Of a stretch of 23,468 nucleotides of DNA, positions 6,659 to 14,444 are shown in pieces; position 1 is the first letter of the stretch; the number at the start of each line of letters is the position of its first letter. A model generated the notes under the pieces. It did no database searches, was not told the origin of the DNA, and saw only the letters and a program-made list of their open reading frames with translations. Source of the DNA: a virus; IMG/VR virus record IMGVR_UViG_3300032265_002095, positions 1-23,468 of that record; one strand, written 5' to 3'. The translations under genes were made by a program, and so were the position numbers.

Positions 6659-6991
6659 TTAATTTTCAATAGAATAGGATGTAGTCCAAGTTATATTATT
6701 ATCTGCAAAATGTTGTAAATAATTTTTTTTATTGGCAGCGTTTGAATTTAAATTCACATCTTGTTTTTCTTGTTCAATCATGTTATCAATTGAAGTATAG
6801 TTGTATTCTTTTGTATGTGTAAGTTCATCTTCGCTTATAGTTGAGTTTATAGAATGAATTAGACCGCTATTAAGGCAAGAATTTTCAAATTCGGTTTCTT
6901 CAAGTATTATTTCATTATTTTCATCAGTAGTCCATGTCCACGGTATACTTGTATTTGGACGAGTTTTAGTTCTAATTTTCTTAACTAACAT
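6659..6991 (-). CDS. small acidic protein of unknown function
   Basis: This 110-residue protein reads leftward. I prefer the ATG at 6991, which has AAAGGA nine bases upstream, over an in-frame ATG further upstream. The first 30 residues (LVKKIRTKTRPNTSIPW) are basic with a T-R-P-N...PW element reminiscent of short conserved phage proteins. The rest is acidic and low in hydrophobic residues (EETEFENS, EDELTHTKEY, many Asn/Ser), so it is probably partly disordered. Its 3' end lies three bases from the stop of the convergent glycosyltransferase-like gene. A late-type motif CATAAATA precedes it on the same strand, which suggests late expression. No function can be given. Confidence 0.65.
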   Translation of the reverse strand: MLVKKIRTKTRPNTSIPWTWTTDENNEIILEETEFENSCLNSGLIHSINSTISEDELTHTKEYNYTSIDNMIEQEKQDVNLNSNAANKKNYLQHFADNNITWTTSYSIEN

Positions 6992-7023
6992 GGTTATTGT
7001 TCCTTTTTTTGTAAAAAAAATAC

Positions 7024-7051
7024 TTGACACTCATAGTATTTATGGTATTAT
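7024..7051 (+). promoter_or_regulatory. sigma70-like early promoter of the AAA+ ATPase gene
   Basis: -35 TTGACA (7024-7029), 16-base spacer, -10 TATTAT (7046-7051). The ATG at 7084 follows with a short leader containing AGGGA (7070-7074). The promoter overlaps a late-type motif on the opposite strand. Confidence 0.6.
7037..7044 (-). promoter_or_regulatory. T4-type late promoter motif (CATAAATA)
   Basis: On the minus strand CATAAATA reads 7044 to 7037. It would start transcription near 7030, giving a leader of about 38 bases with AAAGGA before the ATG at 6991. It lies inside the spacer of the opposing early promoter. Confidence 0.45.
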
Positions 7052-7083
7052 GAATTATAGGCTCAATTATAGGGAAATTTACC

Positions 7084-7869
7084 ATGGCTTGTATGAATGA
7101 TGAAGCAATTATGGCTCGTATAGCTGAGCGTTTTGAAATTCTTGAAGATATGACCACTGCCGTAAAGGAAGGTGATGTTCGTGCTATGATTGTAGTAGGA
7201 CCGCCTGGTGTTGGTAAATCGTATGGTGTTCATAAAAAATTGGATGAACATTCTCTTTATGACGAAGTTGCTGGCAAAGTCAAGTATCAAGTTGTTAAGG
7301 GTGCCATGACTGCACTTGGTCTTTACGCCAAGCTGTATGAGTTTAGTGATGCTGGTAGTGTTTTGGTTTTTGACGATTGTGATAGCGTGTTAATGGATGA
7401 ACTATCACTTAATATTCTTAAAGCCGCACTTGATAGCGGCAAGAAACGCACCATTCACTGGAACGCTGATAGCAACTTACTTCATAAGCAAGGCATCCCA
7501 AATAAGTTTGATTTCAAAGGCGGCGTTATCTTTATCACCAATTTGAAGTTTGAAAATATTCGTAGTAAGAAACTGCAAGATCATCTTGGTGCACTGCAAT
7601 CTCGTTGTCACTATATTGATTTGACAATGGATACTGAACACGATAAATATCTTCGTATTCGGCAAATTGCAGAAAGTGGCGAATTGTTTAATGGCTATAA
7701 TATGACCAAAAAACAAGAAACTGAAATTCTGCATTTTATGAAGGACAATTCAAAACGGTTTCGTGAAATGTCATTGCGAACTGCTCTTAAGTTGGCTGAC
7801 CTTCGTAAGTCACAGCCGCATCGTTGGCAACGTGTTGCAGAAGTAACTATTATGAGGAATGGCACATGA
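7084..7869 (+). CDS. AAA+ ATPase
   Basis: This 261-residue P-loop ATPase has Walker A GPPGVGKS (about 40-47) after MIVV and Walker B VLVFDDCD (about 95-102). A sensor-1-like FITN follows GGVIF (about 152-159), and there is an SRC-type arginine segment ALQSRCHYIDL (about 173-183). The C-terminal 60 residues (MTKKQETEILHFMKDN...RFREMSLRTALKLADL) form a helical lid with the FREMSLR sensor-2-like Arg. The domain order is AAA+ rather than RecA. It is shorter than, and different in sequence from, the T4 clamp loader gp44, although the SRC motif is suggestive. It leads a two-gene operon ending in a strong terminator and has its own early promoter, so an early replication or remodelling role is likely. 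Confidence 0.8.
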   Translation: MACMNDEAIMARIAERFEILEDMTTAVKEGDVRAMIVVGPPGVGKSYGVHKKLDEHSLYDEVAGKVKYQVVKGAMTALGLYAKLYEFSDAGSVLVFDDCDSVLMDELSLNILKAALDSGKKRTIHWNADSNLLHKQGIPNKFDFKGGVIFITNLKFENIRSKKLQDHLGALQSRCHYIDLTMDTEHDKYLRIRQIAESGELFNGYNMTKKQETEILHFMKDNSKRFREMSLRTALKLADLRKSQPHRWQRVAEVTIMRNGT

Positions 7870-8045
7870 AGACATATGATATCAGCGGTTATGTTACTAG
7901 ACCACATGTGCCTGTAACAAGTTTTAGTTTAACTGTTAATGCCAATGACCAAACCAGTGCCAAAAGATTAGTAACAATGCAGTATGGTGCTGCTCCAGAT
8001 TCAAAAGTTACTATTCAAAAATTACTAGAAAAGAAAACAAAATAA
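7866..8045 (+). CDS. small protein of unknown function
   Basis: This is a 59-residue protein. The ATG at 7866 overlaps the stop of the ATPase gene (ATGA), so the two are translationally coupled; an upstream in-frame ATG inside the ATPase gene is unlikely. The sequence reads as two or three beta-strands (YDISGYVTRP, VTSFSLTVNANDQ), then a helix (SAKRLVTMQYG) and a lysine-rich tail (LLEKKTK). The pattern resembles a small alpha/beta module in which a helix follows a DQTSAKRLV turn, but no family can be assigned. It is the last gene before the terminator at 8053-8078. Confidence 0.7.
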   Translation: MKTYDISGYVTRPHVPVTSFSLTVNANDQTSAKRLVTMQYGAAPDSKVTIQKLLEKKTK

Positions 8046-8052
8046 TTGACTT

Positions 8053-8078
8053 AAACAGGGCTAATGCCCTGTTTTTTT
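8053..8078 (+). terminator. rho-independent terminator
   Basis: AAACAGGGC (8053-8061) pairs perfectly with GCCCTGTTT (8066-8074) around a TAAT loop, followed by a T run to 8078. It lies eight bases after the stop at 8045 and insulates the ATPase operon from uvsW. Confidence 0.9.
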
Positions 8079-8079
8079 A

Positions 8080-8108
8080 TTGCATTAAAGCAAATAACGT
8101 TGTATCTT
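8080..8108 (+). promoter_or_regulatory. sigma70-like promoter giving a leaderless uvsW mRNA
   Basis: -35 TTGCAT (8080-8085), 17-base spacer, -10 TATCTT (8103-8108), then seven bases to the ATG at 8116. There is no Shine-Dalgarno sequence in between. Confidence 0.45.
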
Positions 8109-8115
8109 AAACATA

Positions 8116-9561
8116 ATGCTATGTAAAATTGTAATTCGTGATGAAGTAAATTGTAAACTTGAAGGACTTGATGTAGACACACGTCGCAGACTTGTGGCAA
8201 AATTCAAGTATGAAGTTCCCTATGCTCGTCATTTACCAAGTGTGCGATTGGGGCGGTGGGATGGCAAAGTGCCATATTTTCAATTAAGTGGTAGCACTTA
8301 TATTAACTTACTTCCAGAAGTTATTGAATATTTAACTGAACGCAATTGGGAATTTGAAATAGAAGATAATCGACACTCTCGTCAATCATTTCAGTTTACA
8401 CAAGTAGATAGCAAAACATTTGCTAACAAAACATGGCCAGTGAACCACCCTAACGCAAACCAACCAATTATCTTACGTGATTATCAAATTGATATTATCA
8501 ATAAATTTTTGTGCGATACTCAATGTGTACAAGAAATTGCAACTGGTGCTGGCAAAACTATTATGACAGCAGTGCTTAGTTACTTGGTTGAACCATATGG
8601 TCGCACTATTGTTATAGTTCCAAGTAAGAGTTTGGTTATTCAAACAGAAGCTGATTATCGCAATCTTGGGCTAGATGTTGGTGTTTATTTTGGTGAACGC
8701 AAAGAATTAGGTCGTACTCATACTATCTGCACATGGCAAAGTCTAAACAGTCTTTATAAAAGTAGTAAAGGCGTTGGTAATGAGTGGACTACAATGCTCA
8801 ACGTTGCAGCAGTTATTGTAGATGAAGTTCACCAAGCAAAAGCAGAAGTTCTTAAAACACTACTTACAACTGAGTTTGCTGGCGTTCCTATTCGTTGGGG
8901 ATTAACAGGAACTATTCCAAAAGAAAAATTTGAACAGGTTGCGCTGCTAGTATCTATTGGAAAAGTAATTAGTCAGTTAAGTGCTAGTGAATTACAAGAA
9001 CGTGGTGTATTATCTAATTGCCATGTTAATATTGTTCAAACAGTTGAACACAGTGATTTTAGAAACTATCAAGAAGAATTAAAATACCTAACAACTAATA
9101 AAGATCGTCTTGACCATATGGCAAGCCTTCTTAGTGAAGTTATTAAAACAGGAAACACACTTGTGCTAGTAGACCGTCGTGAATGCGGCGATGAATTGGT
9201 AGCACGACTGCCCAACAGTGTGTTTGTTCAAGGAGACATGAAGAATGCAAAACGCAAAGAACACTATGATGAAATTGCTAACGTCAGTGACAAAATCATT
9301 GTTGCAACTTATGGAGTGGCTGCAGTTGGCATTAATGTTCCTCGTATTTTTAACCTTGTTCTTATTGAACCTGGCAAGTCATTCGTTCGTGTCATTCAAT
9401 CTATCGGTCGTGGCATTCGTAAGGCAGAAGACAAGGACTTTGTTCAAATCTGGGACTTAACTGCAGATTGTAAGTTTGCCAAACGCCATCTAACTAAACG
9501 CAAACAGTTTTATAAAGAAGCCAACTATCCATTTACCCAAGAAAAGAGTATCTATAAATGA
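8116..9561 (+). CDS. uvsW: UvsW-like SF2 DNA/RNA helicase
   Basis: This 481-residue protein is close to the 503 residues of T4 UvsW. It has the same N-terminal substrate-recognition domain (about 1-100, with the F-K-Y...RLGRWDGK-x-P signature at about 30-53). SF2 core motifs follow: Q-motif-like LRDYQIDII (120-128), motif I IATGAGKT (141-148), motif Ia VIVPSKSLV, motif II IVDEVHQAK (234-242), motif III WGLTGTIPK (261-269), and motif VI QSIGRGIRKAED near residue 430. In T4 this enzyme unwinds branched DNA and R-loops, switching replication from origin- to recombination-dependent mode. It has its own predicted leaderless promoter after the terminator, and its stop overlaps the next gene (ATGA). 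Confidence 0.93.
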   Translation: MLCKIVIRDEVNCKLEGLDVDTRRRLVAKFKYEVPYARHLPSVRLGRWDGKVPYFQLSGSTYINLLPEVIEYLTERNWEFEIEDNRHSRQSFQFTQVDSKTFANKTWPVNHPNANQPIILRDYQIDIINKFLCDTQCVQEIATGAGKTIMTAVLSYLVEPYGRTIVIVPSKSLVIQTEADYRNLGLDVGVYFGERKELGRTHTICTWQSLNSLYKSSKGVGNEWTTMLNVAAVIVDEVHQAKAEVLKTLLTTEFAGVPIRWGLTGTIPKEKFEQVALLVSIGKVISQLSASELQERGVLSNCHVNIVQTVEHSDFRNYQEELKYLTTNKDRLDHMASLLSEVIKTGNTLVLVDRRECGDELVARLPNSVFVQGDMKNAKRKEHYDEIANVSDKIIVATYGVAAVGINVPRIFNLVLIEPGKSFVRVIQSIGRGIRKAEDKDFVQIWDLTADCKFAKRHLTKRKQFYKEANYPFTQEKSIYK

Positions 9562-10298
9562 GTTATAGTCACATAGTATTCTGTGGTGATAGTTATATGC
9601 GTTGCTATATTGATTCTAAAGGACATTTAGAATTGTGTAAGCATCTTGGAGCAGAACCTGTTATGCTATATCGCAGTGGCAGTGCGCATGAATATGTTAT
9701 TAATCACATCTATAACAAAGTTAGAGAACTGCCTAAGTGTTTAATAATATGGGGATTATCATTTCCAAGTCGTTTAGATGTTCCTTTTAATCATCCAAAA
9801 TCAAATAAAAGTATGTGGGCAACACTTAATTATGATCATTTAGTAGGCAATGATGAGGATAAAGATTATTTTCAAAAATTACAAAAAAATTCAGATAATG
9901 ATAGATTAATTAATTTATTCAAAGATTATCTATATAATACGTTGAGCCATAGTGCACTTTTTATTGAAAAAACTCTTCATCAACTTGCTATAACTGCCGG
10001 TTGGTTAAAAAATAACGGACATGATTATTTGATTTGGAATCAAGCAGCCGGTGATTTTTCGCATTATAAAAATTTTAATTTTCCTGTGATGGCTGATATA
10101 GAAAGTGATAGCGGATTTTATAAAATATTTGATTTTTATATGAATCAATATACTCACAAATGTGGTGTTCCTATTCGTGATTCAGATTATTATAATGGTG
10201 AATGGAACATAGCAGCACATCCATTGGAGTGCCAACAATTATCAAATGTGATTAACACATTTATTTTAGATAACTTAAAAGGTAGAAATTTAATATGA
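9558..10298 (+). CDS. SGNH/GDSL-like hydrolase protein
   Basis: This 246-residue protein opens with HIVFCGDSYMRCYIDS (5-20), whose GDSY matches block I of SGNH hydrolases, with Ser12 as the candidate nucleophile. A Gly-Ser element (LYRSGSAHEYV, about 37-47) could be block II, LIIWGLSFPSRLD (about 62-74) replaces the G-x-N-D strand, and HPLECQQL (about 223-230) supplies the D/H-x-x-H-like C-terminal histidine block. Such proteins deacetylate or esterify glycans and are frequent in marine phages. The gene is more AT-rich than uvsW. Its ATG overlaps the uvsW stop and the next gene overlaps its own stop, so it sits inside an operon of replication genes. A second SGNH-like gene lies at 18517. Activity is uncertain because block III is weak. 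Confidence 0.6.
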   Translation: MSYSHIVFCGDSYMRCYIDSKGHLELCKHLGAEPVMLYRSGSAHEYVINHIYNKVRELPKCLIIWGLSFPSRLDVPFNHPKSNKSMWATLNYDHLVGNDEDKDYFQKLQKNSDNDRLINLFKDYLYNTLSHSALFIEKTLHQLAITAGWLKNNGHDYLIWNQAAGDFSHYKNFNFPVMADIESDSGFYKIFDFYMNQYTHKCGVPIRDSDYYNGEWNIAAHPLECQQLSNVINTFILDNLKGRNLI

Positions 10299-10795
10299 GA
10301 ATACTAACAGTAGATAACACCGTATTTGAAATGAATAACTTGCCAGATCAAGTTGATGACTTGCGATTCTGTGTGTTAGATAATAGTAACCCAAGCGAAG
10401 CAGATTATTATTTTTTACCATTAGTATTTTTAGAATCATTTAATGATCCTGCGTTAATGTTAAAGATAGGTGACCATAAAATAATGATGCCATATAATTG
10501 GCGTATTCTTATTGGTGAGGCTGAGATTGGTGATTTAGAAGCACTCCCATTGACCAAATTAAATGACCGTGGATTTCAGGCATTTACATTTAACCCATTA
10601 AGTTCATTCCGTGCAGCATTTATGAACATTGAAATTACAGATGTATACCAAGATGTGCGTTGGTACTTTCCTAAACTAAAGAATGGTCAACTACTTTGTA
10701 TTCCAATCAGTGACGGACCAAAGCCAATTTGTGCATATTTTGTTAAAGAAATCAGCCGTGCAAGCGAGACTATTGACATCCAGAATATAGTATGA
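10295..10795 (+). CDS. conserved phage protein of unknown function
   Basis: This 166-residue protein has an overlapping start with the previous gene (ATGA). It looks all-beta with many conserved-looking turns: YYFLPLVFLESFNDPALMLKIGD (about 37-59), MPYNWRILIG (about 65-74), LNDRGFQAFTFNPLSSFR (about 86-103) and DVRWYFPKLKNG (about 115-126). I recall similar sequences as hypothetical proteins of marine T4-like phages, but no function. There are no catalytic motifs, zinc ligands or membrane segments. Its last codons contain the -35 box of the next gene's promoter, so its 3' end is doubly used. Confidence 0.7.
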   Translation: MRILTVDNTVFEMNNLPDQVDDLRFCVLDNSNPSEADYYFLPLVFLESFNDPALMLKIGDHKIMMPYNWRILIGEAEIGDLEALPLTKLNDRGFQAFTFNPLSSFRAAFMNIEITDVYQDVRWYFPKLKNGQLLCIPISDGPKPICAYFVKEISRASETIDIQNIV

Positions 10796-10801
10796 TAGAA
10801 T
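10773..10801 (+). promoter_or_regulatory. consensus sigma70 promoter giving a leaderless mRNA
   Basis: -35 TTGACA (10773-10778), 17-base spacer, -10 TAGAAT (10796-10801), six bases, then the ATG at 10808. The -35 lies inside the coding end of the preceding gene. There is no Shine-Dalgarno sequence. Confidence 0.65.
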
Positions 10802-10807
10802 TAAATT

Positions 10808-11272
10808 ATGAATAAACTTGATATTGGTTATGAAATGGCACAACTTGACTTGCGTAACCGACAATTCTATGATGAACTTACCGATGAAGAACGCAAGAAG
10901 TTCTCTACATATCTTATGTTGCGTTGGGGCAGTGCTGTAACTGGTGTTACCGAATTGCAGCAGTATTATTTACAAGCAATGAATGAACGTGTTAATAAAC
11001 ATTTTTTTGATCTTAGCAAGCATCCTAAACTACAATGGCTGCTGCTGACCACTGTTTCTCCTAACATGGGCAAGCATCGTCATGAGTGGATGGCATTTAG
11101 TAGTAAGACTGTTAAAAATAAACGTGTGCAGAAAATTTTAGAATTATATCCACATATTAAAGCCGATGAAGCAGAACTGCTGAGCAATACTATTAATGAT
11201 GAACAATATAAAAAAATGTTAGTAGAACTTGGATATAGCGATAAAGAAATCAAAGATGTTTTAAAAAATTAA
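10808..11272 (+). CDS. possible clamp-loader small subunit (gp62-like)
   Basis: This is a 154-residue, mainly helical protein. Its recognisable stretches are LTDEERKKFSTYLMLRWGSAV (about 24-44), HPKLQWLLLTTVSPNMGKHRHEW (about 77-99) and a C-terminal LVELGYSDKEIKDVLKN. Size, helical content and the basic centre are compatible with the small subunit of T4-type clamp loaders (gp62, 187 residues, poorly conserved). I recall marine phage homologues of the HPKLQWLL pattern being labelled this way, but the sequence alone does not prove it. Its partner gp44 is not recognisable in this window. It is expressed from a strong, predicted leaderless promoter, as are the primase and helicase genes, which supports a replication role. 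Confidence 0.5.
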   Translation: MNKLDIGYEMAQLDLRNRQFYDELTDEERKKFSTYLMLRWGSAVTGVTELQQYYLQAMNERVNKHFFDLSKHPKLQWLLLTTVSPNMGKHRHEWMAFSSKTVKNKRVQKILELYPHIKADEAELLSNTINDEQYKKMLVELGYSDKEIKDVLKN

Positions 11273-11273
11273 C

Positions 11274-11281
11274 TATAAGTA
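11274..11281 (+). promoter_or_regulatory. late promoter motif candidate (TATAAGTA)
   Basis: TATAAGTA is one base away from the T4 late element TATAAATA and begins just after the stop at 11272. Transcription would start near 11288, about 28 bases before the ATG at 11316. Confidence 0.4.
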
Positions 11282-11315
11282 TATATTGCACATAAGATTA
11301 TCAAGTTGGCAATAT

Positions 11316-13706
11316 ATGGAAAATCAAGAACAACAAAAAATTTCTAGTTTGCAAAACAATTTGTTGAGTAAAAAACAAACAAAAAATATTGCAGTTATTC
11401 CGCTTTCTTTTCATACTGAAGTTGAACAATTAATAACAGAAGATCATTTACCTAGCAGTGATACTTTAGAAATTTATGAAAATTTCCAAATTGAAACAGT
11501 AATTTATGATACAGAACCTCAAAATCTTGAACAGCAAGAAGTAGACCGTGATCTAGAATCGCAAATTGTTGAACAAGAAGTAGTTGAACCGCAAATTATT
11601 GAACAAGAAGAAGTTAAAAATGACACACCACCAGAAAAAATTATAAAAGATTTTCACTGTTTTGATCTTACTTTTCTTAATTCTTATGACAATGAAAATG
11701 AAATTTACAGTCAAGATTTGCACAAAGAACATAATAAATATCTAGATACTAATTTAATTCAAAAATTAATTTTACTTAATAAAAAAATACCACAGAATTT
11801 AGATAAAAAATTTGATTTTTTTGTAGTTACTAACAAAGATGATTATTATCAGTTGCAGATTCTTGCAAGAAGCATTGGTAAATTTTGTAAAAATTTACCT
11901 TTAGGAAAAATTATTGTAGTTGTAAATGATGTATCTGAAGGTTTTCATAAAGATTTAAATCTTAGAAATATAATGGAAACACAACGTAAATATTTTGGAA
12001 AATATTGCGGTAATGTTGAATTTCATTTTTTTGATGAAATATATGATGGAACACATAAAGATGGTTATATTGTGCAACAAATACTTAAGCTATATGCTTA
12101 TATGTTTTGTTTCAGCGAAAATATATTAATCCTTGATACTAAAAATTTTTTTATTAGAGACGTAATTTTAGAAGAATTGCTATTTGACGACAAACTAAGA
12201 TCAGTATACGGGCATATTGATGAATTTTGGTATCAGAATAAAATTTTTACAGATAAATTATTTGATTTAGAAAACGATCATTCAACACTAATGATAAGAA
12301 CGCCATTTTTAGTTAAACGACAAACTCTTATAGAGTGTCATGATTATATACATGAAAAGTTAAAGTTATCATATGATGATATAATTGGATATGGTATAGA
12401 AAATAAAACAAATGAATTTATTTTGCTGCAATCATTTATTTTAAAAAAATATACAAAATTTGATAATTATTATTTTTTTACAAGCGAAAATAATAATCAA
12501 GGTTTAACAAATAGTGGTATATGGGTTATTGATATTAAAACTTGGGGAGAAAAAAACCACTATGATTTAAAAAATAATAAAAAAATTCCTAGAACAGTAG
12601 AAAGAGTTTTGACATGCAATTTTAGAGATGGTGATAATATTTTTTGTAGTTGTATACATCATCGTGCAATTAAAATTATGGATAATAATTTAGCAGAACA
12701 AGTTAAAATGCTTTGGATTAAATTAGGATTGTGTGACTATAAAGAAGCAAGCACAATAATCAATCATATTAAAAAAATTTTTGATTTATTTATTGTAACA
12801 TATGAAGATGATTACCCATTAGTAAAAATTCTTGCAAAAAGTATTGATAAGTATTGTACAAATTTGTCTATAAATAATATTGTTATTTTTGAAAATTCTA
12901 ATATACCTACACATAAAATTAAAGATATAATACCAAGTTTTGGTAATTTTTCTGAAAATGTAAAAATTTTTAACTGGAATGATTATTACTATGGTCATGT
13001 TACCGAAGATGGTTATTCTCGTCAACAAATTTTAAAATTAATGGCACACAGTTTTTGTGATTCAGAAAATATTATAATATTAGATAGCAAAAATTTTTTT
13101 ATAACAAATGTCACTGATTATGATTTTATTGATGGTGAAAAATTAGTTAGTTTCTATAATTTAGATAATCATCCTGATCACACAAAGTTGCAAAAAGAAT
13201 ATGCATTTAATTTATTTAATATTGATATAGAAAATAAAAATTTACCTATTCTTACACCATTTATAGTTGCACAAAAAACTCTTGAAAAATTAGAAAACAA
13301 ACTGTTAGAAGATTTTAATTTAAGACTAGATAGTTTTTTTGAAAATTTTCAAACTAGCAAATCAACTGAATTTTATTTGATGCAAGCATATATTATATCA
13401 GAGTATGGTAGTTTAGAAAATTATTATTGCTTCACACAAAATATACATAGTCTTTGGACAAGTATGATGTGTTTGTTTGAATCAGAACAATCTTTAGAAG
13501 GCGTAATACTTCAAACTAGAAAAAAATATTTAAAAATGCTTGGTATACATGGTAAAGCTATTAAACTTATGAAAAATAAAACTTATGAAAATATGGATAT
13601 TCCTTTGACACAGCAAGTTGTAAATCTTTGGACTAAGTTTGGTATTTGTGATGAAGAATATGCAACAAAAGTAGTAAATGATATTGTAAATTTAGCAGAA
13701 ATGTAA
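11316..13706 (+). CDS. tandem-duplicated glycosyltransferase-like protein (DUF6492-like)
   Basis: This 796-residue protein starts at the ATG at 11316; an in-frame TTG at 11286 would add ten residues. Residues 1-110 are charged and include three copies of a ten-residue acidic repeat. Two homologous domains follow, at about 166-480 and 487-796. The first opens with FDFFVVTNKDDYYQLQILAR and the second with FDLFIVTYEDDYPLVKILAK. Each then has GY-x-x-QQILKL...A...F followed by ILD(T/S)KNFFI, a GT-A-like strand ending in an acidic ILD motif, and a TPF(L/I)V segment. The architecture resembles DUF6492 glycosyltransferase-like proteins, duplicated in one chain. The gene is much more AT-rich than its replication neighbours and follows a late-type motif. 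It probably transfers two sugars, or has one active and one structural copy; this is inference. Confidence 0.7.
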   Translation: MENQEQQKISSLQNNLLSKKQTKNIAVIPLSFHTEVEQLITEDHLPSSDTLEIYENFQIETVIYDTEPQNLEQQEVDRDLESQIVEQEVVEPQIIEQEEVKNDTPPEKIIKDFHCFDLTFLNSYDNENEIYSQDLHKEHNKYLDTNLIQKLILLNKKIPQNLDKKFDFFVVTNKDDYYQLQILARSIGKFCKNLPLGKIIVVVNDVSEGFHKDLNLRNIMETQRKYFGKYCGNVEFHFFDEIYDGTHKDGYIVQQILKLYAYMFCFSENILILDTKNFFIRDVILEELLFDDKLRSVYGHIDEFWYQNKIFTDKLFDLENDHSTLMIRTPFLVKRQTLIECHDYIHEKLKLSYDDIIGYGIENKTNEFILLQSFILKKYTKFDNYYFFTSENNNQGLTNSGIWVIDIKTWGEKNHYDLKNNKKIPRTVERVLTCNFRDGDNIFCSCIHHRAIKIMDNNLAEQVKMLWIKLGLCDYKEASTIINHIKKIFDLFIVTYEDDYPLVKILAKSIDKYCTNLSINNIVIFENSNIPTHKIKDIIPSFGNFSENVKIFNWNDYYYGHVTEDGYSRQQILKLMAHSFCDSENIIILDSKNFFITNVTDYDFIDGEKLVSFYNLDNHPDHTKLQKEYAFNLFNIDIENKNLPILTPFIVAQKTLEKLENKLLEDFNLRLDSFFENFQTSKSTEFYLMQAYIISEYGSLENYYCFTQNIHSLWTSMMCLFESEQSLEGVILQTRKKYLKMLGIHGKAIKLMKNKTYENMDIPLTQQVVNLWTKFGICDEEYATKVVNDIVNLAEM
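11514..11615 (+). repeat. 30-base imperfect direct repeats coding an acidic linker
   Basis: Three 30-base units lie at 11514-11543, 11556-11585 and 11586-11615; the last two are adjacent and differ at three positions. They encode EPQNLEQQEV, ESQIVEQEVV and EPQIIEQEEV (residues 67-76, 81-90 and 91-100) in the linker before the first catalytic-like domain. Confidence 0.8.
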
Positions 13707-13712
13707 TATAAT
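13684..13712 (+). promoter_or_regulatory. sigma70 promoter giving a leaderless mRNA
   Basis: -35 TTGTAA (13684-13689), 17-base spacer, -10 TATAAT (13707-13712), six bases, ATG at 13719. There is no Shine-Dalgarno sequence. The promoter overlaps the end of the preceding gene. Confidence 0.6.
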
Positions 13713-13718
13713 ACACTT

Positions 13719-14444
13719 ATGAGTGAATTGCATAAAATAGCTATAGAAGCAGCAAACAAAATACGCAGTGGCAATTACATTTGCAAATACTGTAGTCAAG
13801 GGTTTGTGCGTGAAAGCACACTACAAGTTCATATGTGTGAGCCAAAACGTCGTGATAAACAACGTAGTGAAAAAGGTGTTGTTATAGGTTTTCAAACATG
13901 GTTGCGTTTTTGCGAACTTACACAAGGTTCAGCAAAATTAAAAACATATGAAGATTTTTGTAATAATAGTTTTTATAATGCATTTGTAAAGTTTGGACGA
14001 TATTGTGTAGGAATTAGTGCTGTTAATGTTAATCAATTTATAGAATATGTTTTAAAAAAACAAATAAAAATTGACAACTGGTGCAAAGACAACATATATG
14101 AAGAATATCTTTTTAATTTGTTGCGCAGTGAAAACAGCAATGATGCATTAGAACGCAGTATTATAACCATGCAGCAGTGGAGTGAAGAAACTAACAATCC
14201 TATCACTAGTTATTTTACAACTGTAAGTGCAAATCGTTTTATTCAACATATACTAAATGGTCGTGTTAGTTGTTGGGCAATCTATTGCTGTGATGCTGGC
14301 ATTGCTAAACTTGAAACGCTAAGTGAAGAACAAGTTACTATGATTATACCATGGATTGATCCTGAATTTTGGCAGCGTAAATTGTATGATTATCCTGCCG
14401 ATGCAGAATTAACTAAACATATATTATCACAAGCAGGTTTTTAA
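13719..14444 (+). CDS. zinc-finger protein conserved in T4-like marine phages
   Basis: This 241-residue protein has an N-terminal zinc finger. YICKYCSQGFVRESTLQVHM (about 20-39) supplies C-x2-C, and the following H-x-C (His38, Cys40) completes a C2HC site shaped like a classical C2H2 finger. A basic patch (EPKRRDKQR) and GVVIGFQTWLRFCELTQGSAK come next. The remaining helical region carries FVKFGRYC, AVNVNQFIEYVL, ALERSIITMQQW and a C-terminal DPEFWQRKLYDYP. I recall long proteins of this pattern as hypothetical proteins conserved in T4-like cyanophages; their role is not known to me. The finger plus basic patch suggests nucleic-acid binding. It has its own TATAAT promoter with no leader, and it is followed by a small overlapping gene. 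Confidence 0.8.
   Translation: MSELHKIAIEAANKIRSGNYICKYCSQGFVRESTLQVHMCEPKRRDKQRSEKGVVIGFQTWLRFCELTQGSAKLKTYEDFCNNSFYNAFVKFGRYCVGISAVNVNQFIEYVLKKQIKIDNWCKDNIYEEYLFNLLRSENSNDALERSIITMQQWSEETNNPITSYFTTVSANRFIQHILNGRVSCWAIYCCDAGIAKLETLSEEQVTMIIPWIDPEFWQRKLYDYPADAELTKHILSQAGF

Noticed and set aside
7084-7869. AAA+ ATPase as the T4 gp44 clamp-loader large subunit
   Set aside because: The SRC-like motif is suggestive, but the protein is about 60 residues too short, the sequence around Walker B (DDCDSVL) and the lid does not fit gp44, and the possible gp62 partner is not adjacent. I left it as a generic AAA+ ATPase.
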